Shown piece by piece: positions 42,939-51,910 of a DNA stretch of 64,000 nt. The DNA is from Leucobacter sp. wl10. Its GTDB lineage: Bacteria; Actinomycetota; Actinomycetes; Actinomycetales; Microbacteriaceae. Made by a program: the position numbers and the translations under genes. The stretch lies in assembly GCF_003569785.1 (NCBI RefSeq), contig NZ_KZ983989.1:186001-250000 (forward strand), given 5' to 3'. Each line of letters starts with the position of its first letter. The stretch's first letter is position 1. Below the pieces are notes generated by a model. The model had not been told where the DNA came from, ran no database searches, and saw only the letters and a list, made by a program, of their open reading frames with translations.

Positions 42939-43238
42939 GGGTACCTCCCTTCCTCGACTCGACCGTGGAACCCCACACTACTCCACTTTCCTCCACTTCA
43001 GGTGTTTTTCGCTCCATTTCGCGCTCACGGACGCGGGTGCGGCGAGAAATCGCGGGCCACGACCCGCTGAGTCGGGCAGCAGGGCACGCCCGGATCCCCG
43101 TTCTCCCGCGGATCCGGGCCCCTGCGCGGGCTCCGGGGAGCAAAGTGGAGGGATCCGCGCCTCCTCCGGCGCATGATCCCGATCGGAGCGGTCGACAACG
43201 AGCTGCGCGCAGATCACGGCCCCGCGAGCGCGGGCATG
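42939..43238. other. mraZ upstream region, no gene
   Basis: Three hundred bases between mraZ and the terminator after the DUF3040 gene. I see the MraZ-type repeats (42971-43016) and the mraZ ribosome site, and no credible reading frame on either strand. The longest open frames here are low in coding character. Confidence 0.6.
42971..43016 (-). promoter_or_regulatory. MraZ box repeats upstream of mraZ
   Basis: Read on the minus strand there are TGGAG, TGGAG and TGGGG pentamers at an exact 10-base period (plus-strand CTCCA at 42991-42995, CTCCA at 42981-42985 and CCCCA at 42971-42975). A further TGGAG lies 21 bases upstream (43012-43016). TGGGN-N5 repeats are the known MraZ target. The nearest repeat is 33 bases before the mraZ GTG. 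Confidence 0.65.
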
Positions 43239-43268
43239 AAAAAAGGGATCGCGGTCAACCGCGATCCC
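43239..43268 (-). terminator. Intrinsic terminator after DUF3040 gene
   Basis: A perfect 10-base stem, GGGATCGCGG with CCGCGATCCC (43245-43254 and 43259-43268), four-base loop, followed on the minus strand by six T residues (43239-43244). This is the clearest intrinsic terminator in the window and isolates the mraZ promoter from the DUF3040 transcript. Confidence 0.93.
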
Positions 43269-43290
43269 TCCCCGAAGCCGTCGTCCGCCG

Positions 43291-43683
43291 CTAGCGGTCG
43301 CCGCCCATTCGCTCGTCCCAACGCCGCTCCATGCGCTCGCTGAGTGACTCGCGCGCGCTGCCGCCGGCCTGAGAGCCGCCCTCGCGATCCGGCTCGCCGG
43401 AGAGCTCGGCCTCGACGCTCGGCGCCGAACCGCGCGAGAACATCAGCATCACGCCGCCGAGCATCACGGCGAACCCGATGAGCCCCAGCCAGAGCTGCTG
43501 CGCCGCGACGCCGCCGATGAGCACTCCGACGCCTACGATCACCACGAGGATGCCGAGCACCAGCGAGCGGTAGTTCACCCGACGACGGCTGGCCGAGACC
43601 GTCTGCATCACGTCGGCTTCGCTCTGATAGAAGCCCCGCTCCATCTCGTCAAGCAGCCGCTGCTCGCGTTCTGACAGCGCCAT
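43291..43683 (-). CDS. DUF3040 membrane protein
   Basis: The 130 residues begin MALSEREQRLLDEMERGFYQS, the standard start of DUF3040, followed by two closely spaced membrane helices (about 42-60 and 65-84) and a charged disordered tail. DUF3040 genes commonly sit beside mraZ in Actinobacteria; the function is unknown. It is monocistronic, ending in a strong terminator, and is divergent from the polyprenyl synthase gene. Confidence 0.93.
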   Translation of the reverse strand: MALSEREQRLLDEMERGFYQSEADVMQTVSASRRRVNYRSLVLGILVVIVGVGVLIGGVAAQQLWLGLIGFAVMLGGVMLMFSRGSAPSVEAELSGEPDREGGSQAGGSARESLSERMERRWDERMGGDR

Positions 43684-43780
43684 GACGAACCTCCCGCAGT
43701 TGCTCTCGTTCTCGAAAACCCGAGTAGGAGTTTTCTTTTCCCAACAGTCTACGTCTCCAGCCCGCGACTAGGCTAGTTGC

Positions 43781-44881
43781 GTGCAAGAAACCACGCGACT
43801 CGCAGGGCTTATTCAGGAGCGGATAGGCGATACGCTGGCCCGTCATCGGCAGGCTCTGGAACCGCTCGGACCGGACGCGAAACCCCTGCTCGACGAGGCG
43901 ATCGGCTTCCTCTCGGGCGGCAAGCGCTTCCGCGCCCAGTTCGCGGCGCTCGGATACCGCGCCACGCGACCCCTCGACCTCGCGTCGCCGGTCGGCCTCG
44001 AGTTCGGAGCCGTGCTCGACGCGGCCTGCGCGCTCGAGCTCTTCCACGCCGCGGCCCTCATCCACGACGACGTCATCGACCGCTCCGACACGAGGCGCGG
44101 CCGACCCGCCGTGCACCGGCTCTTCTCCGCCGTGCACCAGCAGCGCGGCTGGCGCGGCGAGAGCGATCACTTCGGCCTCGCCGGGGCGATCCTGCTCGGC
44201 GACCTGCTGCAGTCGTGGGCCGACGAACTGCTGCAGGCCGCGTGCGACGCCGTCCCCGACCGGGGGGCGGCTCGACGTGCGCGCGATCACTTCAACCGGA
44301 TGCGCAGCGAGGTGGCGATCGGCCAGTACCTCGACGTGCTCGAGGAGCAGCGGCCGACCTTCGCCGAGCACGCCGAGCAGCTCGAACGCTCGACTCGGGT
44401 GCTCGTCTACAAGTCGGCGAAGTACAGCGTCGAGGCGCCGCTGCTCATCGGCGCCTCGCTCGCCGGAGCCCGCGAGGAGCAGGAGGACGGGCTCGCCGAT
44501 TTCGGTCTGCCCATCGGCGTCGCGTTCCAGCTGCGCGACGACCTGCTCGGGGTCTTCGGCGACGAGGAGCTGACCGGAAAGCCGATCGGCGACGACCTCG
44601 CCGAGGGCAAGCGCACCGTGCTCGTCACCCTCGCCAGGGCGAACCTGCCGCCCACGCAGCGGCGCATCTTCGACGACCTCCTCGGCAGCGAGCTCGACCG
44701 CGAGCAGGTGGCGATCCTGCAGCGGACGATCCGCGAGAGCGGCGCGGTGGATCGCGTCGAGGAGATGATCACCCGCAACGTCGACCGCGCGACCGAAGCA
44801 CTGCGCAGAGCACCGATCCGCCCCGAGGCGGCCGAGTCGCTAGCGCGGCTCGCCGAGCGGGCCGCGCGCCGCACCTTCTAG
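43781..44881 (+). CDS. idsA: Polyprenyl (geranylgeranyl-type) diphosphate synthase
   Basis: Trans-prenyltransferase of 366 residues that extends isoprenoid diphosphates, feeding quinones, carotenoids or polyprenyl carriers. The first Asp-rich motif is IHDDVIDRSDTRRG near 94-107; the second is QLRDDLLGVFGDEE near 248-261. GGKRFRAQFAAL near 47 binds the diphosphate. Chain length is not predictable with confidence. GTG at 43781 has TAGGCT (43769-43774) six bases upstream, suggesting a leaderless message. It ends on a CTAG shared with the convergent gene. Rv2173 idsA2 is the positional counterpart. Confidence 0.93.
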   Translation: MQETTRLAGLIQERIGDTLARHRQALEPLGPDAKPLLDEAIGFLSGGKRFRAQFAALGYRATRPLDLASPVGLEFGAVLDAACALELFHAAALIHDDVIDRSDTRRGRPAVHRLFSAVHQQRGWRGESDHFGLAGAILLGDLLQSWADELLQAACDAVPDRGAARRARDHFNRMRSEVAIGQYLDVLEEQRPTFAEHAEQLERSTRVLVYKSAKYSVEAPLLIGASLAGAREEQEDGLADFGLPIGVAFQLRDDLLGVFGDEELTGKPIGDDLAEGKRTVLVTLARANLPPTQRRIFDDLLGSELDREQVAILQRTIRESGAVDRVEEMITRNVDRATEALRRAPIRPEAAESLARLAERAARRTF

Positions 44882-45225
44882 AAGGCGAGTCCCTGGGTCG
44901 CTCGGCGCACCGCGCTCTTCCGGCCCGACCGCAGGGCGTCGACCGGCCGCTCCCCCAGTTCCTCGTTGTGCGCGAGCAGCCAGGACACGGCCTCGTCGTT
45001 CGCGAAACCGGCATCGAGCAGCACCAGCAGCGTGCCCCGCAGCGGCGGCAGGGGGTGATCGTGCTGCACGAACTCGGCGGGCACCTTGACCACGCCGTCG
45101 ATGCGCACCGCGGCCAGCTGGTGGTCCTCGATGAGGCGGTGGATCCTGCCCGGGGTGGCGCCGAGAAGCTCCACGACCTCGGGGACCGTGAGAAAGGGCG
45201 TATCGGGCGCGATGTTCTCTGGCAC
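44878..45225 (-). CDS. Rv2175c-family DNA-binding protein
   Basis: The 115 residues contain a winged helix-turn-helix at the N-terminus (LTVPEVVELLGATPGRIHRLIEDHQLAAVR) and a C-terminal DUF with LVLLDAGFANDEAVSWLLAHNEELGERPVDAL, characteristic of Rv2175c. In M. tuberculosis this DNA-binding protein is phosphorylated by PknL; here a kinase gene is divergent 95 bases away. The stop shares the CTAG of the polyprenyl synthase gene. Target genes are unknown. Confidence 0.9.
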   Translation of the reverse strand: MPENIAPDTPFLTVPEVVELLGATPGRIHRLIEDHQLAAVRIDGVVKVPAEFVQHDHPLPPLRGTLLVLLDAGFANDEAVSWLLAHNEELGERPVDALRSGRKSAVRRATQGLAF

Positions 45226-45307
45226 GCTTCAACTCTGCCAGCGTCGTGCGGGGATCGCAATCCGCGACAGCACGGCGCGGGTCGGGTGAATCGACGCCCG
45301 ACTTCCG

Positions 45308-45313
45308 TAGACT
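45308..45313 (+). promoter_or_regulatory. Putative -10 box giving a leaderless kinase transcript
   Basis: TAGACT lies exactly six bases before the GTG at 45320 in the divergent region between the Rv2175c-like and kinase genes. No Shine-Dalgarno sequence is apparent. Confidence 0.4.
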
Positions 45314-45319
45314 CTCGTC

Positions 45320-47260
<1,941 letters not shown>

Positions 47261-47285
47261 GCCGGTCGCGCCCCGGCGGCCGGTC

Positions 47286-48656
47286 TCAGCGAGCGATCCG
47301 CTTGAGCTCCTCAGCCACCTGGAAGGCGAGCTCGAGCGACTGGCGGTGGTTGAGGCGCGGGTCGCACAGCGACTCGTAGCGGGTCTCGAGCGCCGCCTCG
47401 TCGATGTTCTCGGATCCGCCGAGGCACTCCGTGACGTCGTCGCCCGTGAGCTCCACGTGGATGCCGCCGGGGAACGTTCCTGCCTCCCGGTGCGACTCGA
47501 AGAACCCTCGCAGCTCGTCCATCACGTCGTCGAAGCGGCGGGTCTTGTAGCCGGTCGCCGTCGTGATGCCGTTGCCGTGCATGGGGTCGGTGACCCACAG
47601 CGGCGTCGCTCCGGCGTCGCGTACCCCCGCCAGCAGACCGGGCAGCACGTCGCGGATCCTGCCCGCGCCCATGCGCGTGATGAAGGTGAGGCGCCCGGGC
47701 TCGCGCTCCGGGTCGAGCTTGTCGATGAGCCGCAGCGCGTCGTCGACCGAGGCGGTCGGCCCCAGCTTGACCCCGATGGGGTTGCGCACGTGCGACAGGA
47801 ACTCCACGTGCGCACCGTCGAGGTCGCGGGTGCGCTCCCCGATCCAGAGCATGTGCCCTGAGGTGTTGTAGAGCTGCCCCGTGCGCGAGTCGACGCGCGT
47901 GAGCGGGCGCTCGTAGTCGAGCAGCAGCGCCTCGTGGCTCACGTAGAACTCGGTCTGCGTGAGCGCCGCGCTCTCAACCCCGCACGCCTCCATGAACCTG
48001 AGCGCGCGGTCGATCTCGGCGGCGAGCGACTCGTAGCGCTGATTCGCCGGGTTCGAGACGAAGCCCTTGTTCCACTCGTGCACCTGCCGCAGGTCGGCGA
48101 AGCCGCCGCGCGTGAAGGCGCGGATGAGGTTGAGCGTCGAAGCCGAGACGTGATACCCCTGCACGAGGCGGTGCGGGTCGGCGGTGCGCGACTCGGCGGT
48201 GAAGTCGTAGCCGTTGACGAGATCGCCGCGGTAGGCCGGCAGCGCGACGCCCTCGCGGGTCTCGGTATCGCTCGAGCGGGGCTTCGCGAACTGGCCCGCC
48301 ATGCGCCCGACCTTGATGACCGGCATGGAGGCGCCGTAGGTGAGCACGACCGCCATCTGCAGGAGGGTCTTCACCCGGTCCCGGATCTTATCGGCGGTCG
48401 CCGCCGCGAAGGTCTCGGCGCAGTCGCCGCCCTGCAGCAGGAAGGCCTCTCCGCGAGCCGCCGCCGCGAGCCGCTCCCGCAGCAGGTCCGCCTCGCCCGC
48501 GAACACGAGGGGCGGCTGCGCTGCGAGCTCCGCAGATGCGGCGTCCACGGCGGCGGGATCCGGCCAGCTCGGCTGCTGCTTCGCCTCGAGCTCGCGATAC
48601 GCGTCGAGCTCCGCGAACGCAAGCGATGCAGCGGTGTCGGTGGTCTGGATCGTCAT
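47286..48656 (-). CDS. aroG: Class II DAHP synthase
   Basis: Condenses phosphoenolpyruvate and erythrose 4-phosphate to start the shikimate pathway, supplying chorismate to TrpE among others. The 456 residues are of the plant-like class II type: LLQGGDCAETFAAATADKI near 73-91 with the metal Cys, VGRMAGQFAKPRSS near 117-130, YRGDLVNGYDF near 142, WNKGFVSNPAN near 188 and WVTDPMHGNGITTATGYKTR near 355-375 with the metal His. ATG at 48656 has GGAAGAG upstream. It converges with the kinase gene. Confidence 0.97.
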   Translation of the reverse strand: MTIQTTDTAASLAFAELDAYRELEAKQQPSWPDPAAVDAASAELAAQPPLVFAGEADLLRERLAAAARGEAFLLQGGDCAETFAAATADKIRDRVKTLLQMAVVLTYGASMPVIKVGRMAGQFAKPRSSDTETREGVALPAYRGDLVNGYDFTAESRTADPHRLVQGYHVSASTLNLIRAFTRGGFADLRQVHEWNKGFVSNPANQRYESLAAEIDRALRFMEACGVESAALTQTEFYVSHEALLLDYERPLTRVDSRTGQLYNTSGHMLWIGERTRDLDGAHVEFLSHVRNPIGVKLGPTASVDDALRLIDKLDPEREPGRLTFITRMGAGRIRDVLPGLLAGVRDAGATPLWVTDPMHGNGITTATGYKTRRFDDVMDELRGFFESHREAGTFPGGIHVELTGDDVTECLGGSENIDEAALETRYESLCDPRLNHRQSLELAFQVAEELKRIAR

Positions 48657-48757
48657 CGGCTCTTCCGTATCATTCGTGTGAAATGCGGGTACGCGAACGT
48701 CGCGGGCAGAGGCCGCAACCCTCCCATGGTACCGGCTATCGGCGCGCCGGCCCGCGC

Positions 48758-49429
48758 TCAGCGGCCCCGTACGCTCGAGGCGTACACGTCGACGTACTGC
48801 TGGCCGCTCAGCCTCTGGATCTCGAGCATGATCTCGTCGGTCACGCTGCGGAGCACGAAGCGGTCGGCGCTCATCCCCCGGAAGCGGCTGAAGTCGAGCG
48901 GCTTGCCGACGACCGTGCCGATGCGCCGGATCTTCGGGATCTTCGCGCCGATCGGCATGGCCTTCTCGGTGTCGATCATCACCGCGGGCACGACGATCGC
49001 CCCCGACTCGAGCACGAGCCGTGCCACGCCCGTGCGCCCACGGTACAGGCGGGCGTCGGGGCTGCGGGTGCCCTCCGGGTAGATGCCGAGCACGTCGCCG
49101 CGATCGAGCACGCTCAGCCCGGTGTTCAAGGAGGCCTCCGAGGCCTTGCCCCCCGAGCGGTCGATCGGCAGCTGCCCGACGGCGAGCATGAAGTTCTTCA
49201 CGAACCACCCTTTGAGACCCCGACCCGTGAAGTAGTCGCTCTTCGCGAGGAAGTACACGCGCCGGTCGATCATCAGCGGCATGAAGAACGAGTCGATCAC
49301 CGACAGGTGGTTTCCCACAATAATTACCGGCCCCGACGCGGGAATATTCTCGGCACCCTCCACCCACGGGCGATAGATCGTTTTCAAGAAAGGCCCGATG
49401 ATCAGGTGTTTAAAAATCCAGTAGAACAC
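48758..49429 (-). CDS. plsC: 1-acyl-sn-glycerol-3-phosphate acyltransferase
   Basis: Acylates lysophosphatidate in phospholipid synthesis at the inner membrane face. The catalytic NHLSVIDS (NHx4D) is near 41-48, GQLPIDRSG near 83 and YPEGTRSPD near 116-124. The protein resembles Rv2182c, which begins with the equivalent of FYWIFKHLIIGP, so GTG at 49429 is preferred. A GTG at 49459 adds ten unconserved residues and is an alternative. The first 50 codons are unusually rich in A and T for the window (ATT, AAT, TTT, AAA). It is divergent from fadD15. Confidence 0.93.
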   Translation of the reverse strand: MFYWIFKHLIIGPFLKTIYRPWVEGAENIPASGPVIIVGNHLSVIDSFFMPLMIDRRVYFLAKSDYFTGRGLKGWFVKNFMLAVGQLPIDRSGGKASEASLNTGLSVLDRGDVLGIYPEGTRSPDARLYRGRTGVARLVLESGAIVVPAVMIDTEKAMPIGAKIPKIRRIGTVVGKPLDFSRFRGMSADRFVLRSVTDEIMLEIQRLSGQQYVDVYASSVRGR

Positions 49430-49569
49430 GGCCGGCGGTTTCCTCTCGTCCCAGACCACAATAGCCGAGCCGGGGCGGCCCTCCGGTATGCGTATAGGCT
49501 GATGGCATCATCCCGCGGCGCACGGCGCGCCGCCGAACGCCGCGACGCCGAGGTATCAAAGGAGCTGCC

Positions 49570-51399
49570 GTGAAACAGTCTCAGACCCCTATCCTGGTCC
49601 CCTCCGTCCCCGAGGACAACATCACCGATCTGCTCGAGCAGCGCGTCGCCGCGACGCCGGATCGCGCCCTCTTCTCGGTGCCGCAGGGCGAAGGCTGGCA
49701 CGATCTCAGCGCCGCGGAGTTCCGCACGCAGGTGATCGAGCTCGCGAAGGGGCTCGTGGCGGCGGGCATCGAGCCGGGCGACCGGATCGCCTTCATGTGC
49801 AAGACCAGCTACGAGTGGACCCTCGTCGACTTCGCGATCCACTACGCCGGAGCCGTCATGGTGCCGGTGTACGAGACCTCGTCCCCGCTCCAGCTCCACT
49901 GGATGATCGAGGACTCGGGGGCTCGCGCGATCATCACCGAGACCGCGGAGCACGCCGAGCGCTTCGCCGAGATCCGCGACGAGGTCACGAACGTGACGCT
50001 CGCCTGGCGCCTCGACGAGAACGCACTCGATGCGCTGCGCGACAGCGGCCGGGACGTCGCGGACGGCGAGATCGACCGCCGCCGCGGCCTCGCGGTCGGC
50101 AGCGACATCGCGACGCTCATCTACACCTCGGGGTCGACGGGACGCCCCAAGGGCTGCGTGCTCACGCACGCCAACTTCGTCGACCTGTCCCGCAACTCGG
50201 CGGCGGCGCTCTCGGCGGTCGTGCAGCAGCCCGGATCGTCCACACTGCTGTTCGTCACGCTCGCCCATGTCTTCGCACGGTTCATCTCGGTGCTCGCGGT
50301 GCACGCCGGCGTGCGCGTCGGCCATCAGGCCGACACCACGCAGCTGCTGCCGGCGCTCGGCACGTTCAAGCCGACCTTCCTGCTGGCCGTGCCGCGCGTC
50401 TTCGAGAAGGTCTACAACTCGGCGGAGCAGAAGACCGAGGCCGAGGGCAAAGGCAAGATCTTCCGCGCAGCCGCCAAGGTGGCCGTCGCGCACTCCGAGG
50501 CGCTCGACGCCGGCAGGGTTCCCTTCGTGCTGGGAATCAAGTTCAAGATCTTCGACAGGCTCGTCTACGCGAAGCTGCGCGAGCGGTTGGGCGGCAACGT
50601 GCGCTTCGCGGTCTCGGGATCCGCCCCCCTCAGCCACTATCTCGGCCACTTCTACCGCAGCCTCGGCGTCAAGATACTCGAGGGCTACGGCCTCACCGAG
50701 ACCACCGCGCCGGTCACGGTGAACCTCCCCGACAAGTTCAAGATCGGCACGGTCGGCCCCGCGCTGCCCGGACACACCGTGCGCATCGCGGAGGACGGGG
50801 AGATCGAGGTCAAGGGCATCGACGTGTTCAAGGAGTACTGGAACAACCCCGAGGCGACGCGAGCCGTCTTCACCGACGACGGCTTCTTCAGGACCGGTGA
50901 CATCGGCGCGCTCGACGACGACGGGTACCTCTCGATCACCGGACGCAAGAAGGAGATCATCGTCACCGCGGGAGGCAAGAACGTCGCCCCGGCCGCGCTC
51001 GAGGACCCCATCCGCGCCAACACCATCATCGGCCAGGTCGTGGTGGTCGGCGATCAGAAGCCGTTCATCTCGGCGCTCATCACGCTCGATCCGGAGATGC
51101 TGCCCGTGTGGCTGAACAACAACGGCGAGGATCCGAGCATGACGCTCGAGGAGGCGGCCGCGCACCCGAAGGTGCTCGCCGAGGTGCAGAGCGCGGTCGA
51201 TGACGGCAACAGGTACGTCTCGCGGGCCGAGTCGATCCGCAAGTTCGTGATCCTGCCGACCGAATTCATCGAGGCCAACGGTCACCTCACTCCGAAGATG
51301 AGCATCAAGCGCGACAACATCCTGCGCGACTTCGCGGGCGAGATCGCGGGGCTCTACGGAGACAATCCGCAGACCGAGATGGTCGACGTCGGCAAGTAG
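49570..51399 (+). CDS. fadD15: Long-chain acyl-CoA synthetase, FadD15 type
   Basis: Adenylate-forming enzyme activating fatty acids with ATP and CoA. The 609 residues have the P-loop IYTSGSTGRPKGCVLTH near 183-199, the acyl-adenylate motif LEGYGLTETTAPVTVN near 367-382, and the hinge region GDIGALDDDGYLSITGRKKEI near 440-460. GTG at 49570 has AAAGGAG five bases upstream. fadD15 near pknL/aroG/plsC mirrors the M. tuberculosis Rv2173-Rv2187 order. Substrate range is unknown. Confidence 0.95.
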   Translation: MKQSQTPILVPSVPEDNITDLLEQRVAATPDRALFSVPQGEGWHDLSAAEFRTQVIELAKGLVAAGIEPGDRIAFMCKTSYEWTLVDFAIHYAGAVMVPVYETSSPLQLHWMIEDSGARAIITETAEHAERFAEIRDEVTNVTLAWRLDENALDALRDSGRDVADGEIDRRRGLAVGSDIATLIYTSGSTGRPKGCVLTHANFVDLSRNSAAALSAVVQQPGSSTLLFVTLAHVFARFISVLAVHAGVRVGHQADTTQLLPALGTFKPTFLLAVPRVFEKVYNSAEQKTEAEGKGKIFRAAAKVAVAHSEALDAGRVPFVLGIKFKIFDRLVYAKLRERLGGNVRFAVSGSAPLSHYLGHFYRSLGVKILEGYGLTETTAPVTVNLPDKFKIGTVGPALPGHTVRIAEDGEIEVKGIDVFKEYWNNPEATRAVFTDDGFFRTGDIGALDDDGYLSITGRKKEIIVTAGGKNVAPAALEDPIRANTIIGQVVVVGDQKPFISALITLDPEMLPVWLNNNGEDPSMTLEEAAAHPKVLAEVQSAVDDGNRYVSRAESIRKFVILPTEFIEANGHLTPKMSIKRDNILRDFAGEIAGLYGDNPQTEMVDVGK

Positions 51400-51407
51400 C
51401 GCGCCGC

Positions 51408-51899
51408 TCAGAACCAGTTCGACTGGCGGATGCGCCGCATGGCCTCCCCGCGCGTCTGGCGGTCGAGGCGCGAGACGTACAGCTTGCCGTCGAGGTGATC
51501 GCACTCGTGCTGCAGCGCCTGCGCGAGCAGGCCCTCTCCCGCGATCACGATCTCATCGCCGTCGAGGTCGAGGCCGCGCACCGTCGCGCGCGGATGGCGC
51601 ATCACCTCGAACCAGAGATCCGGCACCGACAGGCAGCCCTCGCCGGTCGGCACGGGCTCCCCCTCGAGCGCCACGATCTCGGGGTTGAGCACGTAGCTGA
51701 CCGCGCCGTCGATGTTGAGGCTGAAGGCCCGCTGCGTGTGGCCGATCTGGGTCGCTGCGAGGCCCGCGCGGCCCTCCATGTCGACCGTCTCGCAGAGGTC
51801 GGCGACGAGTGCGCGTACCCCGTCGTCGATGTTCTCGATGGGGTCGCACACGGTGCGCAGCACCGGGTCGCCGAACAGCCTGATCTCTCGAATCGCCAC
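51408..51899 (-). CDS. def: Peptide deformylase
   Basis: Removes the formyl group from new proteins. The 163 residues carry the three PDF motifs: GLAATQIGH near 44-52 (GxGLAAxQ), EGCLSVPDL near 86 with the metal Cys, and QHECDHLDGKL near 127-137 with the metal His pair. It is probably the main or only deformylase here, complementing fmt. TAAGCT on the minus strand lies eight bases before the GTG and overlaps the pyc stop. It is convergent with fadD15. Confidence 0.97.
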   Translation of the reverse strand: MAIREIRLFGDPVLRTVCDPIENIDDGVRALVADLCETVDMEGRAGLAATQIGHTQRAFSLNIDGAVSYVLNPEIVALEGEPVPTGEGCLSVPDLWFEVMRHPRATVRGLDLDGDEIVIAGEGLLAQALQHECDHLDGKLYVSRLDRQTRGEAMRRIRQSNWF

Positions 51900-51910
51900 G
51901 GCGACCCAGC

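Noticed and set aside
48653-48727. A 24-codon reading frame with Phe and Tyr codons (TFAYPHF) whose TGA overlaps the aroG ATG, like an attenuation leader peptide
   Set aside because: No ribosome site precedes it, aroG has its own good site, no terminator/antiterminator pair is visible, and the ATG overlaps a plausible -10 (TACCAT) so it may not be transcribed.
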